A DNA stretch of 64,000 nt from an uncultured Commensalibacter sp. (GTDB lineage: Bacteria; Pseudomonadota; Alphaproteobacteria; Acetobacterales; Acetobacteraceae). The stretch is taken from positions 310,001 to 374,000 of the forward strand of contig CALYOP010000001.1 of the NCBI GenBank assembly GCA_945266285.1. Reading direction: 5' to 3'. Made by a program: the position numbers and the translations under genes. This document shows positions 18,037 to 27,981 of the stretch, in pieces. Each line of letters opens with the position of its first letter. Position 1 is the stretch's first letter. Below the pieces are notes generated by a model. That model ran no database searches and was not told the origin of the DNA. It saw only the letters and a program-made list of their open reading frames with translations.

Positions 18037-20004
18037 CTAGCCTTCACAATTTAAATTTAATTGCTTTTTAACAATAGAATGACGGCCAAAATCAGGTGGC
18101 AATGCTTCTTTTTTAAGCAATTGAAGCGCTTCATCAAGACTCATAATTTCCTGTGCTGCACCTCCAAGACGACGAATAGCAACGGTTTTGTTTTCTGCCT
18201 CTTTTCGGCCAACGACTAAAATAACAGGAACATGTTGTAGACTATGCTCTCGAATTTTTGCATTAATTTTTTCGTTACGCAAATCGGCTTCAACCGATAA
18301 TCCTTCTGCTATTAATCGATCAAATACTTCTTGAGCATAAGATTCAGCATCACTGACAATCGTAGCAACGACAACCTGCTGCGGTGCAAGCCAAAGCGGG
18401 AAATGCCCAGCATGTTGTTCGATTAGAATACCCAAGAAACGTTCGAATGAACCTAATATCGCACGGTGCAACATCACAGGACGATGGCGAGCACTGTCTT
18501 CACCAATATAAGAAGCATTCAATCGTTCTGGCAAAACATAATCGACTTGCAAGGTGCCACATTGCCAATCACGACCAATTGCATCGCGCAATACGAATTC
18601 AAGTTTTGGCCCGTAAAAAGCCCCTTCTCCTTTATTGAGTTCGTATTCAACATTCACCTGTTTACATGCTTTTTTCAAACTTCCTTCAGCACGATCCCAA
18701 GTCGCATCATCACCTGCTCTTACTGCTGGACGATCAGAGAATTTAACTCGAAAACTTTCAAATCCAAGATCTTTATAGACTTCAGAAAGCATATGCACAA
18801 AAAGAGCAGTTTCTTGAGTAATCTGATCTTCAGTACAGAAAATATGCGCATCATCCTGCACAAAAGAACGAACCCGCATAATACCATGCAAAGCGCCAGA
18901 AGGTTCAAAACGATGGCAAGCACCAAATTCTGCCATACGTAAAGGCAATTCCCGATAGGAACGTAAGGTATGGTTAAAAATTTGGATATGACAAGGACAA
19001 TTCATCGGTTTCAATGCATAAGTGCGGTCTTCATCCTCCACCGATGCAATAAACATATTTTCTTTAAATTTTTCCCAATGTCCTGAAGCTTCCCATAAAG
19101 AACGATCCACCAATTGTGGTGTACGGACTTCTTCATAACCATAACGTCGTTGAATACGCTGCATATAATTTTGGAGGTTATTATATAAACGCCATCCTTT
19201 AGGATGCCAAAAAATGGAGCCTGCAGCCTCTTCTTGTAAATGGAATAAATCCATTTCCTTACCAATTCGACGATGATCTCTACGAGCCGCTTCTTCTAAT
19301 TGGGTCAAATAAGCATCTAATTCTTTACGATCACGCCAAGCCGTTCCATATATCCGCGATAACATAGCATTACGCGAATCGCCTCGCCAATAAGCTCCGG
19401 CAACACGTGTTAGTTTAAAAGCATTCCCAACATCACCAGTAGTACGCATATGTGGGCCACGGCAAAGATCCAACCATGGTCCCTGTTCATAAATCGAGAT
19501 CGTTTCGCTTTCAGGTAAATCCTGTATTAATTCAGCTTTATAATGTTCACCATGTGCTTTGAAATAGCGGATAGCTTCATCCCGAGGCATCACCTGACGA
19601 ATAAAAGGTTCGTTGCGCGCAATAATCTCGTGCATCTTTTGTTCAATGATTGGCAAATCTTCAGGTTTAAAAGGTTCTTCACGTGCAAAATCATAATAAA
19701 AGCCATTTTCAATAGCAGGCCCAATAGTAACCTGTGTGTTTGGAAAAAGCTCTTGTACAGCTTGTGCAAGAACATGTGCTGCATCATGACGAATTAAAAA
19801 GAGTGCTTCTTCGTCTTTACGAGTAATAAATTTAACCGAGGAATCATCGACAATCTCAACGGACATATCAACCAATTTGCCATTGAGCTCCATCGCAAGT
19901 GCTGCACGAGCCAAACCTGGCCCAATTGATTCTGCAACCATTGATCCGGTTACCGCCCCTTCATATTGGCGAACCGATCCGTCAGGCATGGTAATGGCTG
20001 GCAT
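18037..20004 (-). CDS. thrS: Threonine--tRNA ligase
   Basis: Class II synthetase that charges tRNA-Thr, 655 residues, full length. Domains in order: N-terminal TGS domain (1-60), editing domain with [16 protein letters not shown] (about 75-225), catalytic core with the zinc-binding Cys in [10 protein letters not shown] and [15 protein letters not shown], and an anticodon-binding domain from about residue 545. GGAG lies 8 bases before the ATG. It is followed by infC, as in many proteobacteria, and lies 43 bases downstream of the GT9 gene. Confidence 0.98.
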   Translation of the reverse strand: MPAITMPDGSVRQYEGAVTGSMVAESIGPGLARAALAMELNGKLVDMSVEIVDDSSVKFITRKDEEALFLIRHDAAHVLAQAVQELFPNTQVTIGPAIENGFYYDFAREEPFKPEDLPIIEQKMHEIIARNEPFIRQVMPRDEAIRYFKAHGEHYKAELIQDLPESETISIYEQGPWLDLCRGPHMRTTGDVGNAFKLTRVAGAYWRGDSRNAMLSRIYGTAWRDRKELDAYLTQLEEAARRDHRRIGKEMDLFHLQEEAAGSIFWHPKGWRLYNNLQNYMQRIQRRYGYEEVRTPQLVDRSLWEASGHWEKFKENMFIASVEDEDRTYALKPMNCPCHIQIFNHTLRSYRELPLRMAEFGACHRFEPSGALHGIMRVRSFVQDDAHIFCTEDQITQETALFVHMLSEVYKDLGFESFRVKFSDRPAVRAGDDATWDRAEGSLKKACKQVNVEYELNKGEGAFYGPKLEFVLRDAIGRDWQCGTLQVDYVLPERLNASYIGEDSARHRPVMLHRAILGSFERFLGILIEQHAGHFPLWLAPQQVVVATIVSDAESYAQEVFDRLIAEGLSVEADLRNEKINAKIREHSLQHVPVILVVGRKEAENKTVAIRRLGGAAQEIMSLDEALQLLKKEALPPDFGRHSIVKKQLNLNCEG

Positions 20005-20047
20005 ATTAAAATCTCCAGAACAACTAAATAAATAAACAATAAACGAA

Positions 20048-20965
20048 CTAATGACCCCAGTTCAGCTGTTGTGCAACCTTTTTTACAGAAAGATTTTTCA
20101 AATCAGGTTCATAGACAATTTTAACATTCTGTCCCCGCGGTGCGGTTAAATCAGGATTACTTGCCGATGAAAACAAAACAACTGAAAATTTTCCTAACAA
20201 TGCAGCCATATGCATCGGACCTGTATCATTCCCCACAACAAATGTTGCCTTTTGCATAAACTGACCCAACTCTAATAGACTAGTTTTCCCTGTTAAATCC
20301 AGAGCCATAGGGCAATATTCCAAAATTATTTTTGCTAATTTTTTCTCTTGCTCAGTCCCAATAATTAATGGCAGCAAATCATATTTACAGGCCATTTGTG
20401 CAAGTTGCGCAAAATAATTTGCTGGCCAACGCTTTTCATGTCGATGTTCCGAAGAACCTGGAGCTAATATTATGTAAGGTTTTTGCGGTATTGAAAAATC
20501 TACCCCATTGGTTAACCAATTTAAATCAGGTTTAGGAAAATAGTGAATTCCAGCACGTATCAATTGATCTCTTTGCCGATCAAGCGTGTGCATATTATTG
20601 CGATTTGGATTATCATGCGGATGCGAAGCACCTTTAGCAATGCCAGACCACATAGAAGCGTTGCAGAGACGAAAATAACGGGATGATCTTCGAGAAGTTT
20701 GTAAATCATACACCATGTCAAAACCAGCAATTTTCTGCTTCAAACGCCAAAGTCCAAATATATTTATTCTTGATGGTTTTTCATCAACAACAATATGATC
20801 AAACCAAGGACTTTTTTTCGCCAACCCAACAAAAGCTTTAGTTGTTAGCAAACTGATTTCATCTTTTGCATGAAATTGACGAATAGCTTCAAATGGGCCA
20901 AAACTTTGAACAAAATCCCCCAATGCCCCTAACCGAATGACCAAAATTCGTAAATGATTGCACAT
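20048..20965 (-). CDS. Glycosyltransferase family 9 (heptosyltransferase-like)
   Basis: GT-B fold transferase of 305 residues in the ADP-heptose:LPS heptosyltransferase family. It starts [20 protein letters not shown], the usual nucleotide-sugar-side motif, and has the family signature [16 protein letters not shown] near residue 230. Cytoplasmic, presumably acting on the LPS core at the inner membrane. Its ATG overlaps the stop of the upstream GT4 gene (TAATG), so the two are translationally coupled and probably build the same glycan. The exact acceptor cannot be told. Confidence 0.88.
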   Translation of the reverse strand: MCNHLRILVIRLGALGDFVQSFGPFEAIRQFHAKDEISLLTTKAFVGLAKKSPWFDHIVVDEKPSRINIFGLWRLKQKIAGFDMVYDLQTSRRSSRYFRLCNASMWSGIAKGASHPHDNPNRNNMHTLDRQRDQLIRAGIHYFPKPDLNWLTNGVDFSIPQKPYIILAPGSSEHRHEKRWPANYFAQLAQMACKYDLLPLIIGTEQEKKLAKIILEYCPMALDLTGKTSLLELGQFMQKATFVVGNDTGPMHMAALLGKFSVVLFSSASNPDLTAPRGQNVKIVYEPDLKNLSVKKVAQQLNWGH

Positions 20966-22128
20966 TAAATTCTTAATTGCTTTGTAATTGGCAAAATTTC
21001 GTTATAGACACTCAAAGTATCCCTTTGTATTTTCTCCAAAGTATAATAAGCTTCCACATCCTCCCGTGCTAGTCGTCCAATCCATTCTAAATCTTCTTGT
21101 GACGTCTGCATCACTTTATTGATCGTATCTGTCAACGATTTTACGTGATTGGGTATAAAGGTAAAGCCGGTTTCACCATCCCTTACGGTTTCAGCTGCAC
21201 CACCGTGATTAGCAACAACAACTATTCTTTGCATTGCCTGCGCTTCAGTAATAACCCGCCCAAAAGGTTCGGGCTTTAAGGATGGAACAACAACAATATC
21301 TGCCAAAGCCAAAGCCGCAGGCATGTCCTGACATTCACCAGCAAAAAACAAATTACTATTAAGCTTTAAGTGTTTTGACAACGTTATCAAAGAATCAACA
21401 AAATTATCCTTGCTTTTTGCAGGTCCCAAAAAAACACAGATCCAATTTTTCTTATATTCCTCACCTAATTGCGCCAATGCATGTAAAAGCAGCTCATGAC
21501 CTTTCCATTGCGTTAAACGGCCGGGCAACATAATGATTTTTTTCTCTTCTGGTAATTGCCACTTTTTAAGCAGCGAAACCATTCTATCCCCTAATGGCAA
21601 ATCAGGATTAAAAATTTTTGTATCAACACCTCGATAGATAATACGTAATCGATCTTTATCAACCCCATATTTTTCTTGAATTCGCTGTGCGACAAATTGA
21701 CTAATGGCAATTACCCGTGAACCTTTAGCCATAACTTCATTATAGCGCCGCTTTCCTGCCCAATTTTCCTGAAAAACACCATGCCATGTCGTAACAAAAG
21801 GAACATTACATGCTTTTGTCGCACCCCATGCCGACCATGCGGGAGCACGTGACCTAGCATGAACAATATCCACCTGATGTTTACGGATTATTTTTTGCAG
21901 TTTTGATTTGTTCTGCAACATAACGAAGGGATTTTTAGAATGAAGGGGTAAGCAAATATGTTGAGCACCTATTTTTTCTAAGTTTCGCCGCCATATCCCA
22001 TCGTTACTAGCCACCAATGCTTTACCACCTGCAGCGATAATCGCACGAGCAATATCTATTGTACCTCGCTCTACTCCGCCCATGCCAAGTGCTGGCAATA
22101 TCTGTAAAATAACAGGAGGAACCGTCAT
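20965..22128 (-). CDS. Glycosyltransferase family 4
   Basis: GT-B glycosyltransferase of 387 residues. The N-terminal acceptor side begins VILQILPALGMGGVERGTIDIA. The C-terminal GT4 (Glycos_transf_1) domain has RLTQWKGHELLLHAL and the donor-binding motif VPSLKPEPFGRVITEAQAM with its Glu residues. Coupled to the downstream GT9 gene by TAATG. Probably adds a sugar to LPS core or a related envelope glycan; the substrate cannot be read from sequence. Confidence 0.9.
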   Translation of the reverse strand: MTVPPVILQILPALGMGGVERGTIDIARAIIAAGGKALVASNDGIWRRNLEKIGAQHICLPLHSKNPFVMLQNKSKLQKIIRKHQVDIVHARSRAPAWSAWGATKACNVPFVTTWHGVFQENWAGKRRYNEVMAKGSRVIAISQFVAQRIQEKYGVDKDRLRIIYRGVDTKIFNPDLPLGDRMVSLLKKWQLPEEKKIIMLPGRLTQWKGHELLLHALAQLGEEYKKNWICVFLGPAKSKDNFVDSLITLSKHLKLNSNLFFAGECQDMPAALALADIVVVPSLKPEPFGRVITEAQAMQRIVVVANHGGAAETVRDGETGFTFIPNHVKSLTDTINKVMQTSQEDLEWIGRLAREDVEAYYTLEKIQRDTLSVYNEILPITKQLRI

Positions 22129-22177
22129 AATCCCATAGGCCTGTATGAAATTACTGTCGTAATATTAACTTCCATCT

Positions 22178-22846
22178 CTAGAAATCAAGATCTGTATAAT
22201 ATTTGGGAGGAACAATGCCACTAATACGATCACTTAACAAAGACCGGAAACTTGGTCTGGATTTAATACGAACATACCATTCTTTCACTGCTGGATTTTT
22301 TTCCCAATTAATATCACCGATGTAATCTAAAGATGAAATATGCGCCGCAGCAGCAAAATCTGCCATAGAAAGCCTGGATCCTGCTAACCATGTTCGATTT
22401 TCAGAAAGCCATGCAATATAATCAAGATGAAATTTAATATTATTATACCCTGCACGCAAAGCCTGCGCATCGGGATTACTTTTCCCATAAAAACGTTTAA
22501 ACACTTTTTCAAATAACAAGTTCCGAGTTACTTCTCGATTAAATTTGTCATCGAACCATGCGGTTAACCGTCGTACTTCGACCCGTTCTGCTAATGTACG
22601 TCCCATCAAAGAGGTATCAGGATAAGCCTCTTCCAAATATTCACAAATAACCGATGAATCTGGTACGGTAAGTCCTGTTTCTTCTACCAGTACTGGAACT
22701 TCACCCGCAGGATTAATTGATAAAAATTCAGGCCGTTTTTTCCATACATCTTCACTTAATAACTCAAAGGCCAGCCGTTTTTCGGCCATTACGAGACGAA
22801 CCTTGCGGCATGAAGGAGCAAGGGGGAGATGATATAAAATACGCAT
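22178..22846 (-). CDS. Glutathione S-transferase family protein
   Basis: 222-residue GST-fold protein. The thioredoxin-like N-terminal domain (RILYHLPLAPSCRKVRLVMAEK) has the cis-Pro and glutathione-binding stretch GEVPVLVEETG and PDSSVICEYLEE. The helical C-terminal domain has the WLAGSRLSMADFAAAAHISSL N-capping box. A Ser-Cys pair in APSCRKVR may act at the active site. It lies 49 bases upstream of the GT4 gene in the same direction, with no functional link evident. Confidence 0.9.
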   Translation of the reverse strand: MRILYHLPLAPSCRKVRLVMAEKRLAFELLSEDVWKKRPEFLSINPAGEVPVLVEETGLTVPDSSVICEYLEEAYPDTSLMGRTLAERVEVRRLTAWFDDKFNREVTRNLLFEKVFKRFYGKSNPDAQALRAGYNNIKFHLDYIAWLSENRTWLAGSRLSMADFAAAAHISSLDYIGDINWEKNPAVKEWYVRIKSRPSFRSLLSDRISGIVPPKYYTDLDF

Positions 22847-23147
22847 TTAACCCAACCGTTTGTTTGAGTAACTAAAGAATTAGTATCAAAATTTCTTTTC
22901 TATTGACTACATGCTATATACTAGCTCTTGATGCTTATGAATATAGGATGACTTGAATAATTTTTAAATTTTTCCTCGAGAATATTATTCATAAACACAA
23001 AAAATGCTTTCCTTTTAGCATCAAATTAATCTAATGTTTAAACTCAGTAATACCTTATTTTTTTCCTTTTTAACCTTTGATCTAATCGATTGTTGAAGCA
23101 CAAATATTGCTTAAAGATCGTTTTGTTTTTCGCAGGATTTACATTTC
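22847..23147. other. Divergent intergenic region between GST and minC
   Basis: These 301 AT-rich bases must hold two divergent promoters. A TTGACT (22901 region) and several TATA-like hexamers are present, but none has a convincing -35/-10 spacing. No small ORF or RNA gene was recognised. Confidence 0.4.
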
Positions 23148-23855
23148 GTGTCCGATTCAAAAAAAGCTTTGACCAAACTCCGCGTCCGCGGCCGTTCATT
23201 TCTAGCGCTTGTATTATCCCCTGATCCCGATTTACAAAGCTGGCTTGCAAGCTTAGACAAGCAAATTAAAAAATCTGCTCAATTCTTTTTCGGAAAACCC
23301 GTTATCTTAAATCTCGAACAACTTGCATGCGATACCCAGGGACTTGCTGAATTATATGATGCAATGCAAGAACGAAATATTCAGGTCATCGCAATTGAAG
23401 GAGGAGACCCTTCATGGCCTGCACTATCAAAATGGAAAAATCTTTATAACTTAACGGGTGGACGAAACGTAGACAGCCTTACATTACCCGAACCCGAAGA
23501 AGAAAAACCACCGCAACCAAAACATACTCCAAGTTTGATTATCCGTGATCCTGTAAGATCTGGTCAAAGTGTTTTATTTCCTGAGGGCGATATCATTATT
23601 ATTAGTTCTGTTGCTTCTGGTGCAGAAATCGTCGCAGGAGGCAATATTCATGTTTATGGCTCTTTAAGAGGACGTGCTATTGCTGGTGTTAGTGGGCAAT
23701 CAAAATCGTGTATTTTTGCAACACATATGCAAGCAGAATTATTGGCTATTGATGGTTATTACATGACTGCCGAAGAAATTGATCCGAAATTCTTTAACAA
23801 ATCTGCGTATGCCTATTTAGAAAATGATACAATTATTGTATTAAATTTAAAATAA
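23148..23855 (+). CDS. minC: Septum site-determining protein MinC
   Basis: Inhibitor of FtsZ assembly that, with MinD and MinE, keeps division rings off the poles. 235 residues. The N-terminal FtsZ-binding domain starts LRVRGRSFLALVLSPD. A Pro/Glu-rich linker leads to the C-terminal right-handed beta-helix domain (IRDPVRSGQSVLFPEGD, ASGAEIVAGGNIHVYGSLRGRA) that dimerises and binds MinD. The start is GTG at 23148, 11 bases after AGGA. First gene of minCDE, 107 bases before minD. Confidence 0.96.
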   Translation: MSDSKKALTKLRVRGRSFLALVLSPDPDLQSWLASLDKQIKKSAQFFFGKPVILNLEQLACDTQGLAELYDAMQERNIQVIAIEGGDPSWPALSKWKNLYNLTGGRNVDSLTLPEPEEEKPPQPKHTPSLIIRDPVRSGQSVLFPEGDIIIISSVASGAEIVAGGNIHVYGSLRGRAIAGVSGQSKSCIFATHMQAELLAIDGYYMTAEEIDPKFFNKSAYAYLENDTIIVLNLK

Positions 23856-23962
23856 CGTCGCTTTTTTAATAAGTTTTTAATTTAGCAGATTGCTTTTAGA
23901 TGGTGAGATGAGGATCCTATGCTATATGAAAGCCTAATGAATATAAATAAAGGGAAGTCTGT

Positions 23963-24775
23963 ATGGCTAAGGTAATTGTTGTTACCTCTGGAAAAGGGGG
24001 CGTTGGTAAAACTACAACTACGGCTGCAATCGGTGCCGCACTTGCACAAACAGGTCAAAAAGTTGTTGTCATCGATTTCGATGTTGGATTGCGTAACCTT
24101 GACCTGGTCATGGGTGTTGAACGCCGAGTCGTATTTGATTTTGTTAACGTAATCCAAGGGGAAGCAACCTTATCTCAAGCCCTTATTCAAGATAAACGTT
24201 TACCGAATTTATCCATTCTTGCCGCATCGCAAACACGCGATAAAGATGCTTTAACTCAAGAGGGCGTTGGCAAAATCATAGAAGAACTTCGTGAAAAATT
24301 TGATTGGATTGTTTGTGACAGCCCCGCCGGTATCGAAAAAGGCGCCAAATTAGCGATGCATTTTGCTGATCAAGCTATTGTTGTTACCAATCCAGAAGTT
24401 TCATCAGTACGCGATAGCGATCGTATTATCGGTGTCTTGGACAGCACGACTGAAATTAGCGTCAATGGCGGTAAAATGGAAAAATTCCTATTAATTACCC
24501 GCTATGATCCAAACCGTGCTGCAAGAGGTGATATGTTAAATACGGATGATGTTCTTGACATCCTCTCTATTCCCTTGCTTGGCATTATTCCCGAAAGCCC
24601 CGAAATTTTAAAAGCATCCAATGTTGGTGCTCCTATTACAATTTCAGATAACCCAAGCGCTGCAGCACAAGCATATATCGCTGCTGCAAAACGTCTGCAA
24701 GGCGAAGACATTGCTATCAACATACCAACCGAACGTAAAGGTTTTTTCGACTGGTTGTTTAAACGGAGTCATTAA
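23963..24775 (+). CDS. minD: Septum site-determining protein MinD
   Basis: Membrane-associated ATPase of the Min oscillator, 270 residues. Deviant Walker [15 protein letters not shown] is at residues 9-22, followed by switch I and II regions ([11 protein letters not shown] and [11 protein letters not shown]). The C-terminal amphipathic membrane-targeting helix is [14 protein letters not shown]. The stop overlaps the minE ATG by one base (TAATG). Confidence 0.98.
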   Translation: MAKVIVVTSGKGGVGKTTTTAAIGAALAQTGQKVVVIDFDVGLRNLDLVMGVERRVVFDFVNVIQGEATLSQALIQDKRLPNLSILAASQTRDKDALTQEGVGKIIEELREKFDWIVCDSPAGIEKGAKLAMHFADQAIVVTNPEVSSVRDSDRIIGVLDSTTEISVNGGKMEKFLLITRYDPNRAARGDMLNTDDVLDILSIPLLGIIPESPEILKASNVGAPITISDNPSAAAQAYIAAAKRLQGEDIAINIPTERKGFFDWLFKRSH

Positions 24776-25089
24776 TGAGCTTTTTCACTAAACTTTTTCA
24801 AAGAAAAAATTCAGCTCCTATTGCTAAGGAACGTTTGCAGATTTTGCTTGCTCATGAACGCTCCTCTAAAGGTGGTGATTCCGATCTATTATATAAATTG
24901 CAGCAAGAAATCTTGAAAGTAATTCAACGTCATATCTCAGTTGATCAAGACAAAGTTCAGGTTAAAGTTGACCGAAATACTGACTTTTCAACATTAGAAA
25001 TTGATATCGAAGTGCCTCAACAAACGGATGGCAATGAAACAACAAATATCCATATCGCTTCTTCGCATAGCTTAGAAAAAAACGAATAG
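24775..25089 (+). CDS. minE: Cell division topological specificity factor MinE
   Basis: 104-residue MinE, which stimulates MinD ATPase and drives the pole-to-pole oscillation. The N-terminal membrane-binding and anti-MinCD segment is [21 protein letters not shown], with the typical [11 protein letters not shown] helix. The C-terminal topological specificity domain follows. Coupled to minD by a one-base overlap. Terminated by the hairpin at 25117. Confidence 0.97.
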   Translation: MSFFTKLFQRKNSAPIAKERLQILLAHERSSKGGDSDLLYKLQQEILKVIQRHISVDQDKVQVKVDRNTDFSTLEIDIEVPQQTDGNETTNIHIASSHSLEKNE

Positions 25090-25116
25090 TTTTATAATAT
25101 ATTTTGTGAAAATAGG

Positions 25117-25151
25117 AAGGCTCCTCTAACAAACGAAAAGGAGCCTTTTTT
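25117..25151. terminator. Bidirectional terminator between minE and pdc
   Basis: AAGGCTCCT (25117-25125) pairs with AGGAGCCTT (25139-25147) around a 13-base loop. A T-run follows on the plus strand and a shorter one on the minus strand. It serves convergent minCDE and pdc. Confidence 0.85.
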
Positions 25152-25160
25152 AAGAAGTTC

Positions 25161-26849
25161 TTAGACCTCTTTATTTAATTCTTTCAAACCACGAGGACCA
25201 TAATTAAAAGCAGCAACCATATTTGCTGACTTCTGCATGGCTTCTGGAATATCCAGTTCATCAAGCATAACTTCAATAAAACAAAGTTTGTTGGCTTTTT
25301 CTGCTTCGTTTAAAGCAGCATCCAATTCATCCTCTGTTGATACTTTACGAGCAAAATAAGGTTTTCCCCCACTTAATGGTTCAAGCAATCCACAATAATC
25401 CCATGATGGAATTTTATTATAGTCCGCATGGAACCCTAAAATTGCGCGTTCAATCGTATATCCGTTATTATTCAGTAAGAAGATAATTGGTTTTAAATCG
25501 TGCAAAAAGAAAGAAGAAATTTCTTGTGCGGTTAATTGGAAAGAACCATCACCAATAAATAAAATTTGTCGGCGGTTTCTATTTGCAAGTAACGATCCAA
25601 ACAAAGCTGGCAATGAATAACCAATAGAAAGCCATAAAGGTTGACTTACAATTGTAATACCCGAAGGCATATCCATAATCTTGACCCCACGCATAGAGGT
25701 CCCAGCTTCGGTAACAACAACATCATTGGGCTTAATGAATTTTTCAGCTCTTGACCACAGACAATCCTGTGTCATTTTCTGACCGGATTTTGCCTTCCAC
25801 ACGGTTTTGCTTTTTGCAATTTTTTTATGTTCATTTTTATAGGTTTTTGGTGGAGTCATCACTGCCAGGTTATCTAACAATTCAATCGCCGATACCCCTT
25901 CGTAAACTTCATGATCAATAATCGTTCTAAAGGACTGAATATTAATCATGTCTTCTGGCATTTTTTGGGTGAAGTAACTTGAATTACTATCGGTAAATTT
26001 GATGTTTATTCCAAATAGGCAATCCGAATTTTCAATAACTTCTTTAACGTTTGGTGGCGAGGAACGACCACTATATCCCCCTACCCACATTGGATGATCA
26101 CCATCAAGAATACATTGGGCAGCAGATAAAGTTGCAAAAGGAATTTGCAGTTTTTCAATCATGGACTGCACATTATCTTTAAGACCAAACCGATCAATCG
26201 CCATACCCAATAATGCAGCTGGACGTTCAGCTTTGTGCAGCATCTCTCCAATACGATCAAGCAATGTTTGTAATTGTTTTGGATCACTAGTTTGGCTGCT
26301 TAATGATAGTACTTCATTATGAACATCAATTTCAAAAAAGGTAATATCAGAAGGCAATTGTAAGTAAACTGGCCGTTTTTCACGCACACACGCACGTAAT
26401 ACACGATCAATTTCTTCTTCAGCATTTTGTGGCGTTATTCTTGCACGTGCTACCGTAAAAGGACGATAACAGCTGATCATATCGTCAAAATTACCTTCTG
26501 CTGTTGTATGATGCAAAAAGCGATGACGATACATACTATTTAATGGGGGCGCGCCAACAATGCACACCATTGGTACATATTCGGCATAAGCTCCGGCGAC
26601 ACCATTAATAGCACTTAAATCGCCAACACCATAAGTAGTTAACAGTGCTGAAATTCCATTTAAACGCGCATAACCATCTGCAGCATAAACGCCATTTAAT
26701 TCATTACGGGTACCAACAAAGCCAATATCTTTTCTTATTTCTACTTGAGTTAGGAACTGAAGATTATAATCCCCTGGTACGCCCAGAATTTCCTTAACAC
26801 CAATTTGAGACAGTCGATCCAGAAGAAAATCGCCAACGGTCCTTTTCAT
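25161..26849 (-). CDS. pdc: Pyruvate decarboxylase
   Basis: ThDP- and Mg-dependent enzyme converting pyruvate to acetaldehyde and CO2; 562 residues, as in Zymomonas and acetic acid bacteria. The N-terminal domain has the catalytic Glu in GTRNELNGVYAADGYARL and the His pair in FLHHTTAEG. The C-terminal ThDP-binding motif is GDGSFQLTAQEI followed by NNNGYTIE. Start ATG behind AAGGG. The gene is monocistronic, with its own terminator and a 664-base upstream gap. Acetaldehyde would feed aldehyde dehydrogenase to acetate, or alcohol dehydrogenase to ethanol; neither gene is adjacent. Indolepyruvate decarboxylase is a less likely alternative. Confidence 0.95.
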   Translation of the reverse strand: MKRTVGDFLLDRLSQIGVKEILGVPGDYNLQFLTQVEIRKDIGFVGTRNELNGVYAADGYARLNGISALLTTYGVGDLSAINGVAGAYAEYVPMVCIVGAPPLNSMYRHRFLHHTTAEGNFDDMISCYRPFTVARARITPQNAEEEIDRVLRACVREKRPVYLQLPSDITFFEIDVHNEVLSLSSQTSDPKQLQTLLDRIGEMLHKAERPAALLGMAIDRFGLKDNVQSMIEKLQIPFATLSAAQCILDGDHPMWVGGYSGRSSPPNVKEVIENSDCLFGINIKFTDSNSSYFTQKMPEDMINIQSFRTIIDHEVYEGVSAIELLDNLAVMTPPKTYKNEHKKIAKSKTVWKAKSGQKMTQDCLWSRAEKFIKPNDVVVTEAGTSMRGVKIMDMPSGITIVSQPLWLSIGYSLPALFGSLLANRNRRQILFIGDGSFQLTAQEISSFFLHDLKPIIFLLNNNGYTIERAILGFHADYNKIPSWDYCGLLEPLSGGKPYFARKVSTEDELDAALNEAEKANKLCFIEVMLDELDIPEAMQKSANMVAAFNYGPRGLKELNKEV

Positions 26850-27014
26850 TTATAAACCCTTCATTCATTTTCGGATTAAATAATAATTTGGTTTAAAATT
26901 ATTGAATAACAATTTAAATTCACATTAGCGCGTTTGACTTCACGAAAAAATGAAATATCTTTGTGTTAACGAATGTTTGTTTGCTGCAAAATTATTTGAT
27001 TTAATTTATTTACT

Positions 27015-27056
27015 AATTATTACACATTATCATAATTATTCTTAATTGTAATAATT
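27015..27056. repeat. Inverted repeat upstream of pdc
   Basis: AATTATTACA (27015-27024) and TGTAATAATT (27047-27056) are a perfect 10-base inverted repeat with 22 bases between, about 170 bases before pdc. It could be a pair of regulator half-sites or chance in very AT-rich DNA. Confidence 0.4.
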
Positions 27057-27265
27057 ATTTACAAAATAAGCATAATTTATTTTATTATAAATAAATATAG
27101 TTTTTCTAATAAATAATAAATGAACTTATTTTTTAATATAGACAATTATAGAGCTGTTAACGGCAACTATATAGATTGTTATAATGCTTGATAAAAAATG
27201 ATAAGTGTAACAAAAACAAAGAACATGTAATCTATTTTAATCTTAGACAATGTTTATTTTAATCT

Positions 27266-27403
27266 GTGGTGAACATCTATAAGGTTCTGTCACAGATATC
27301 CTTTACGAATAATGCCTCAGGATGGAAAGTTATTAACAATAATTATGCTTTTAATGGGCACAACGTTTTTGGAAATGGTAATTCAACAAATATAATTGAT
27401 TAA
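27266..27403 (+). pseudogene. Short Asn/Gly-rich ORF, possible remnant of an adhesin-like gene
   Basis: A 45-codon frame opens with GTG GTG and ends at TAA 27401. It encodes an Asn-rich peptide including SFTNNASGWKVINNNYAFNG and NVFGNGNSTNIID. The composition resembles repeat units of surface beta-helix proteins and is richer in codons such as GGA, TGG and GGC than the flanking DNA. No Shine-Dalgarno. It is either a decayed fragment or a chance frame. Confidence 0.3.
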
Positions 27404-27446
27404 AAATAAAGCGTTATACGTTTTTATTTTTTGAAAATTATGGAAA

Positions 27447-27490
27447 ATGAGCATAATAGGTTTCGTTATTTTTTAACATATTATGCTCAT
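27447..27490 (-). terminator. Terminator-like hairpin downstream of sufE
   Basis: A perfect 12-base stem, ATGAGCATAATA (27447-27458) with TATTATGCTCAT (27479-27490), has a 20-base loop. On the minus strand it is followed by TTT. It lies 24 bases after the sufE stop. Confidence 0.7.
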
Positions 27491-27513
27491 TAATGAATTA
27501 ATCTGTTTTTTAT

Positions 27514-27945
27514 TTATGACGAATAACGTTCAATTGCTTTAACCATTGACGCAAGCCCGTTGCTTCGATTTGCTGATAAAGCACCTGTTAAACCTAACTC
27601 TTTTAAAAATGAAGGATCAACGGCACGTATTTCTTGCGCTGTCCGTCCAGAATATACACGCAAAAGCAAAGCAATTAACCCTTTGACAATTGATGCATCT
27701 GAAGTCCCAGCAAAAAAGAATTTCCCATCTTTTTGAAAAGCCTTAAGCCAGACCTGACTTTGACATCCCAAAATGCGGTTTTCTTCATTTTGCCAAGCTT
27801 CAGAAAAAGGCGGAAGACTTTGACCAATTTCAATAATATAACGATAACGCTCGGTCCAATCGTCAAAACACCCTAATTCTGCAGAAATCGCTTCTAAGGC
27901 TTCTGCTGGCGTGTCTTCCTGCGGTAACACACATGAACCGAGCAT
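27514..27945 (-). CDS. sufE: SufE family Fe-S cluster assembly protein
   Basis: Sulfur acceptor that takes persulfide from the cysteine desulfurase SufS for Fe-S cluster building; 143 residues, usual length. The active-site Cys is in NRILGCQSQVWL, and the core has FDDWTERYRYIIEIG and GLIALLLRVYSGRT. GGGGAG lies just before the ATG. It is the last gene of the hslV-hslU-sufE run. No other suf genes are in the window, so its partner is elsewhere. Confidence 0.92.
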   Translation of the reverse strand: MLGSCVLPQEDTPAEALEAISAELGCFDDWTERYRYIIEIGQSLPPFSEAWQNEENRILGCQSQVWLKAFQKDGKFFFAGTSDASIVKGLIALLLRVYSGRTAQEIRAVDPSFLKELGLTGALSANRSNGLASMVKAIERYSS

Positions 27946-27981
27946 AAATATCTCCCCTTTGAAATATCAGATCAAAATGAA

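Larger units (their letters stand above)
26850..27442. other. Long AT-rich region upstream of pdc
   Basis: About 590 bases with no full gene. It contains a long inverted repeat (27015-27056) and a short Asn-rich reading frame (27266-27403). The pdc promoter should lie here, but no clear -35/-10 pair stands out in the AT background. Confidence 0.5.
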
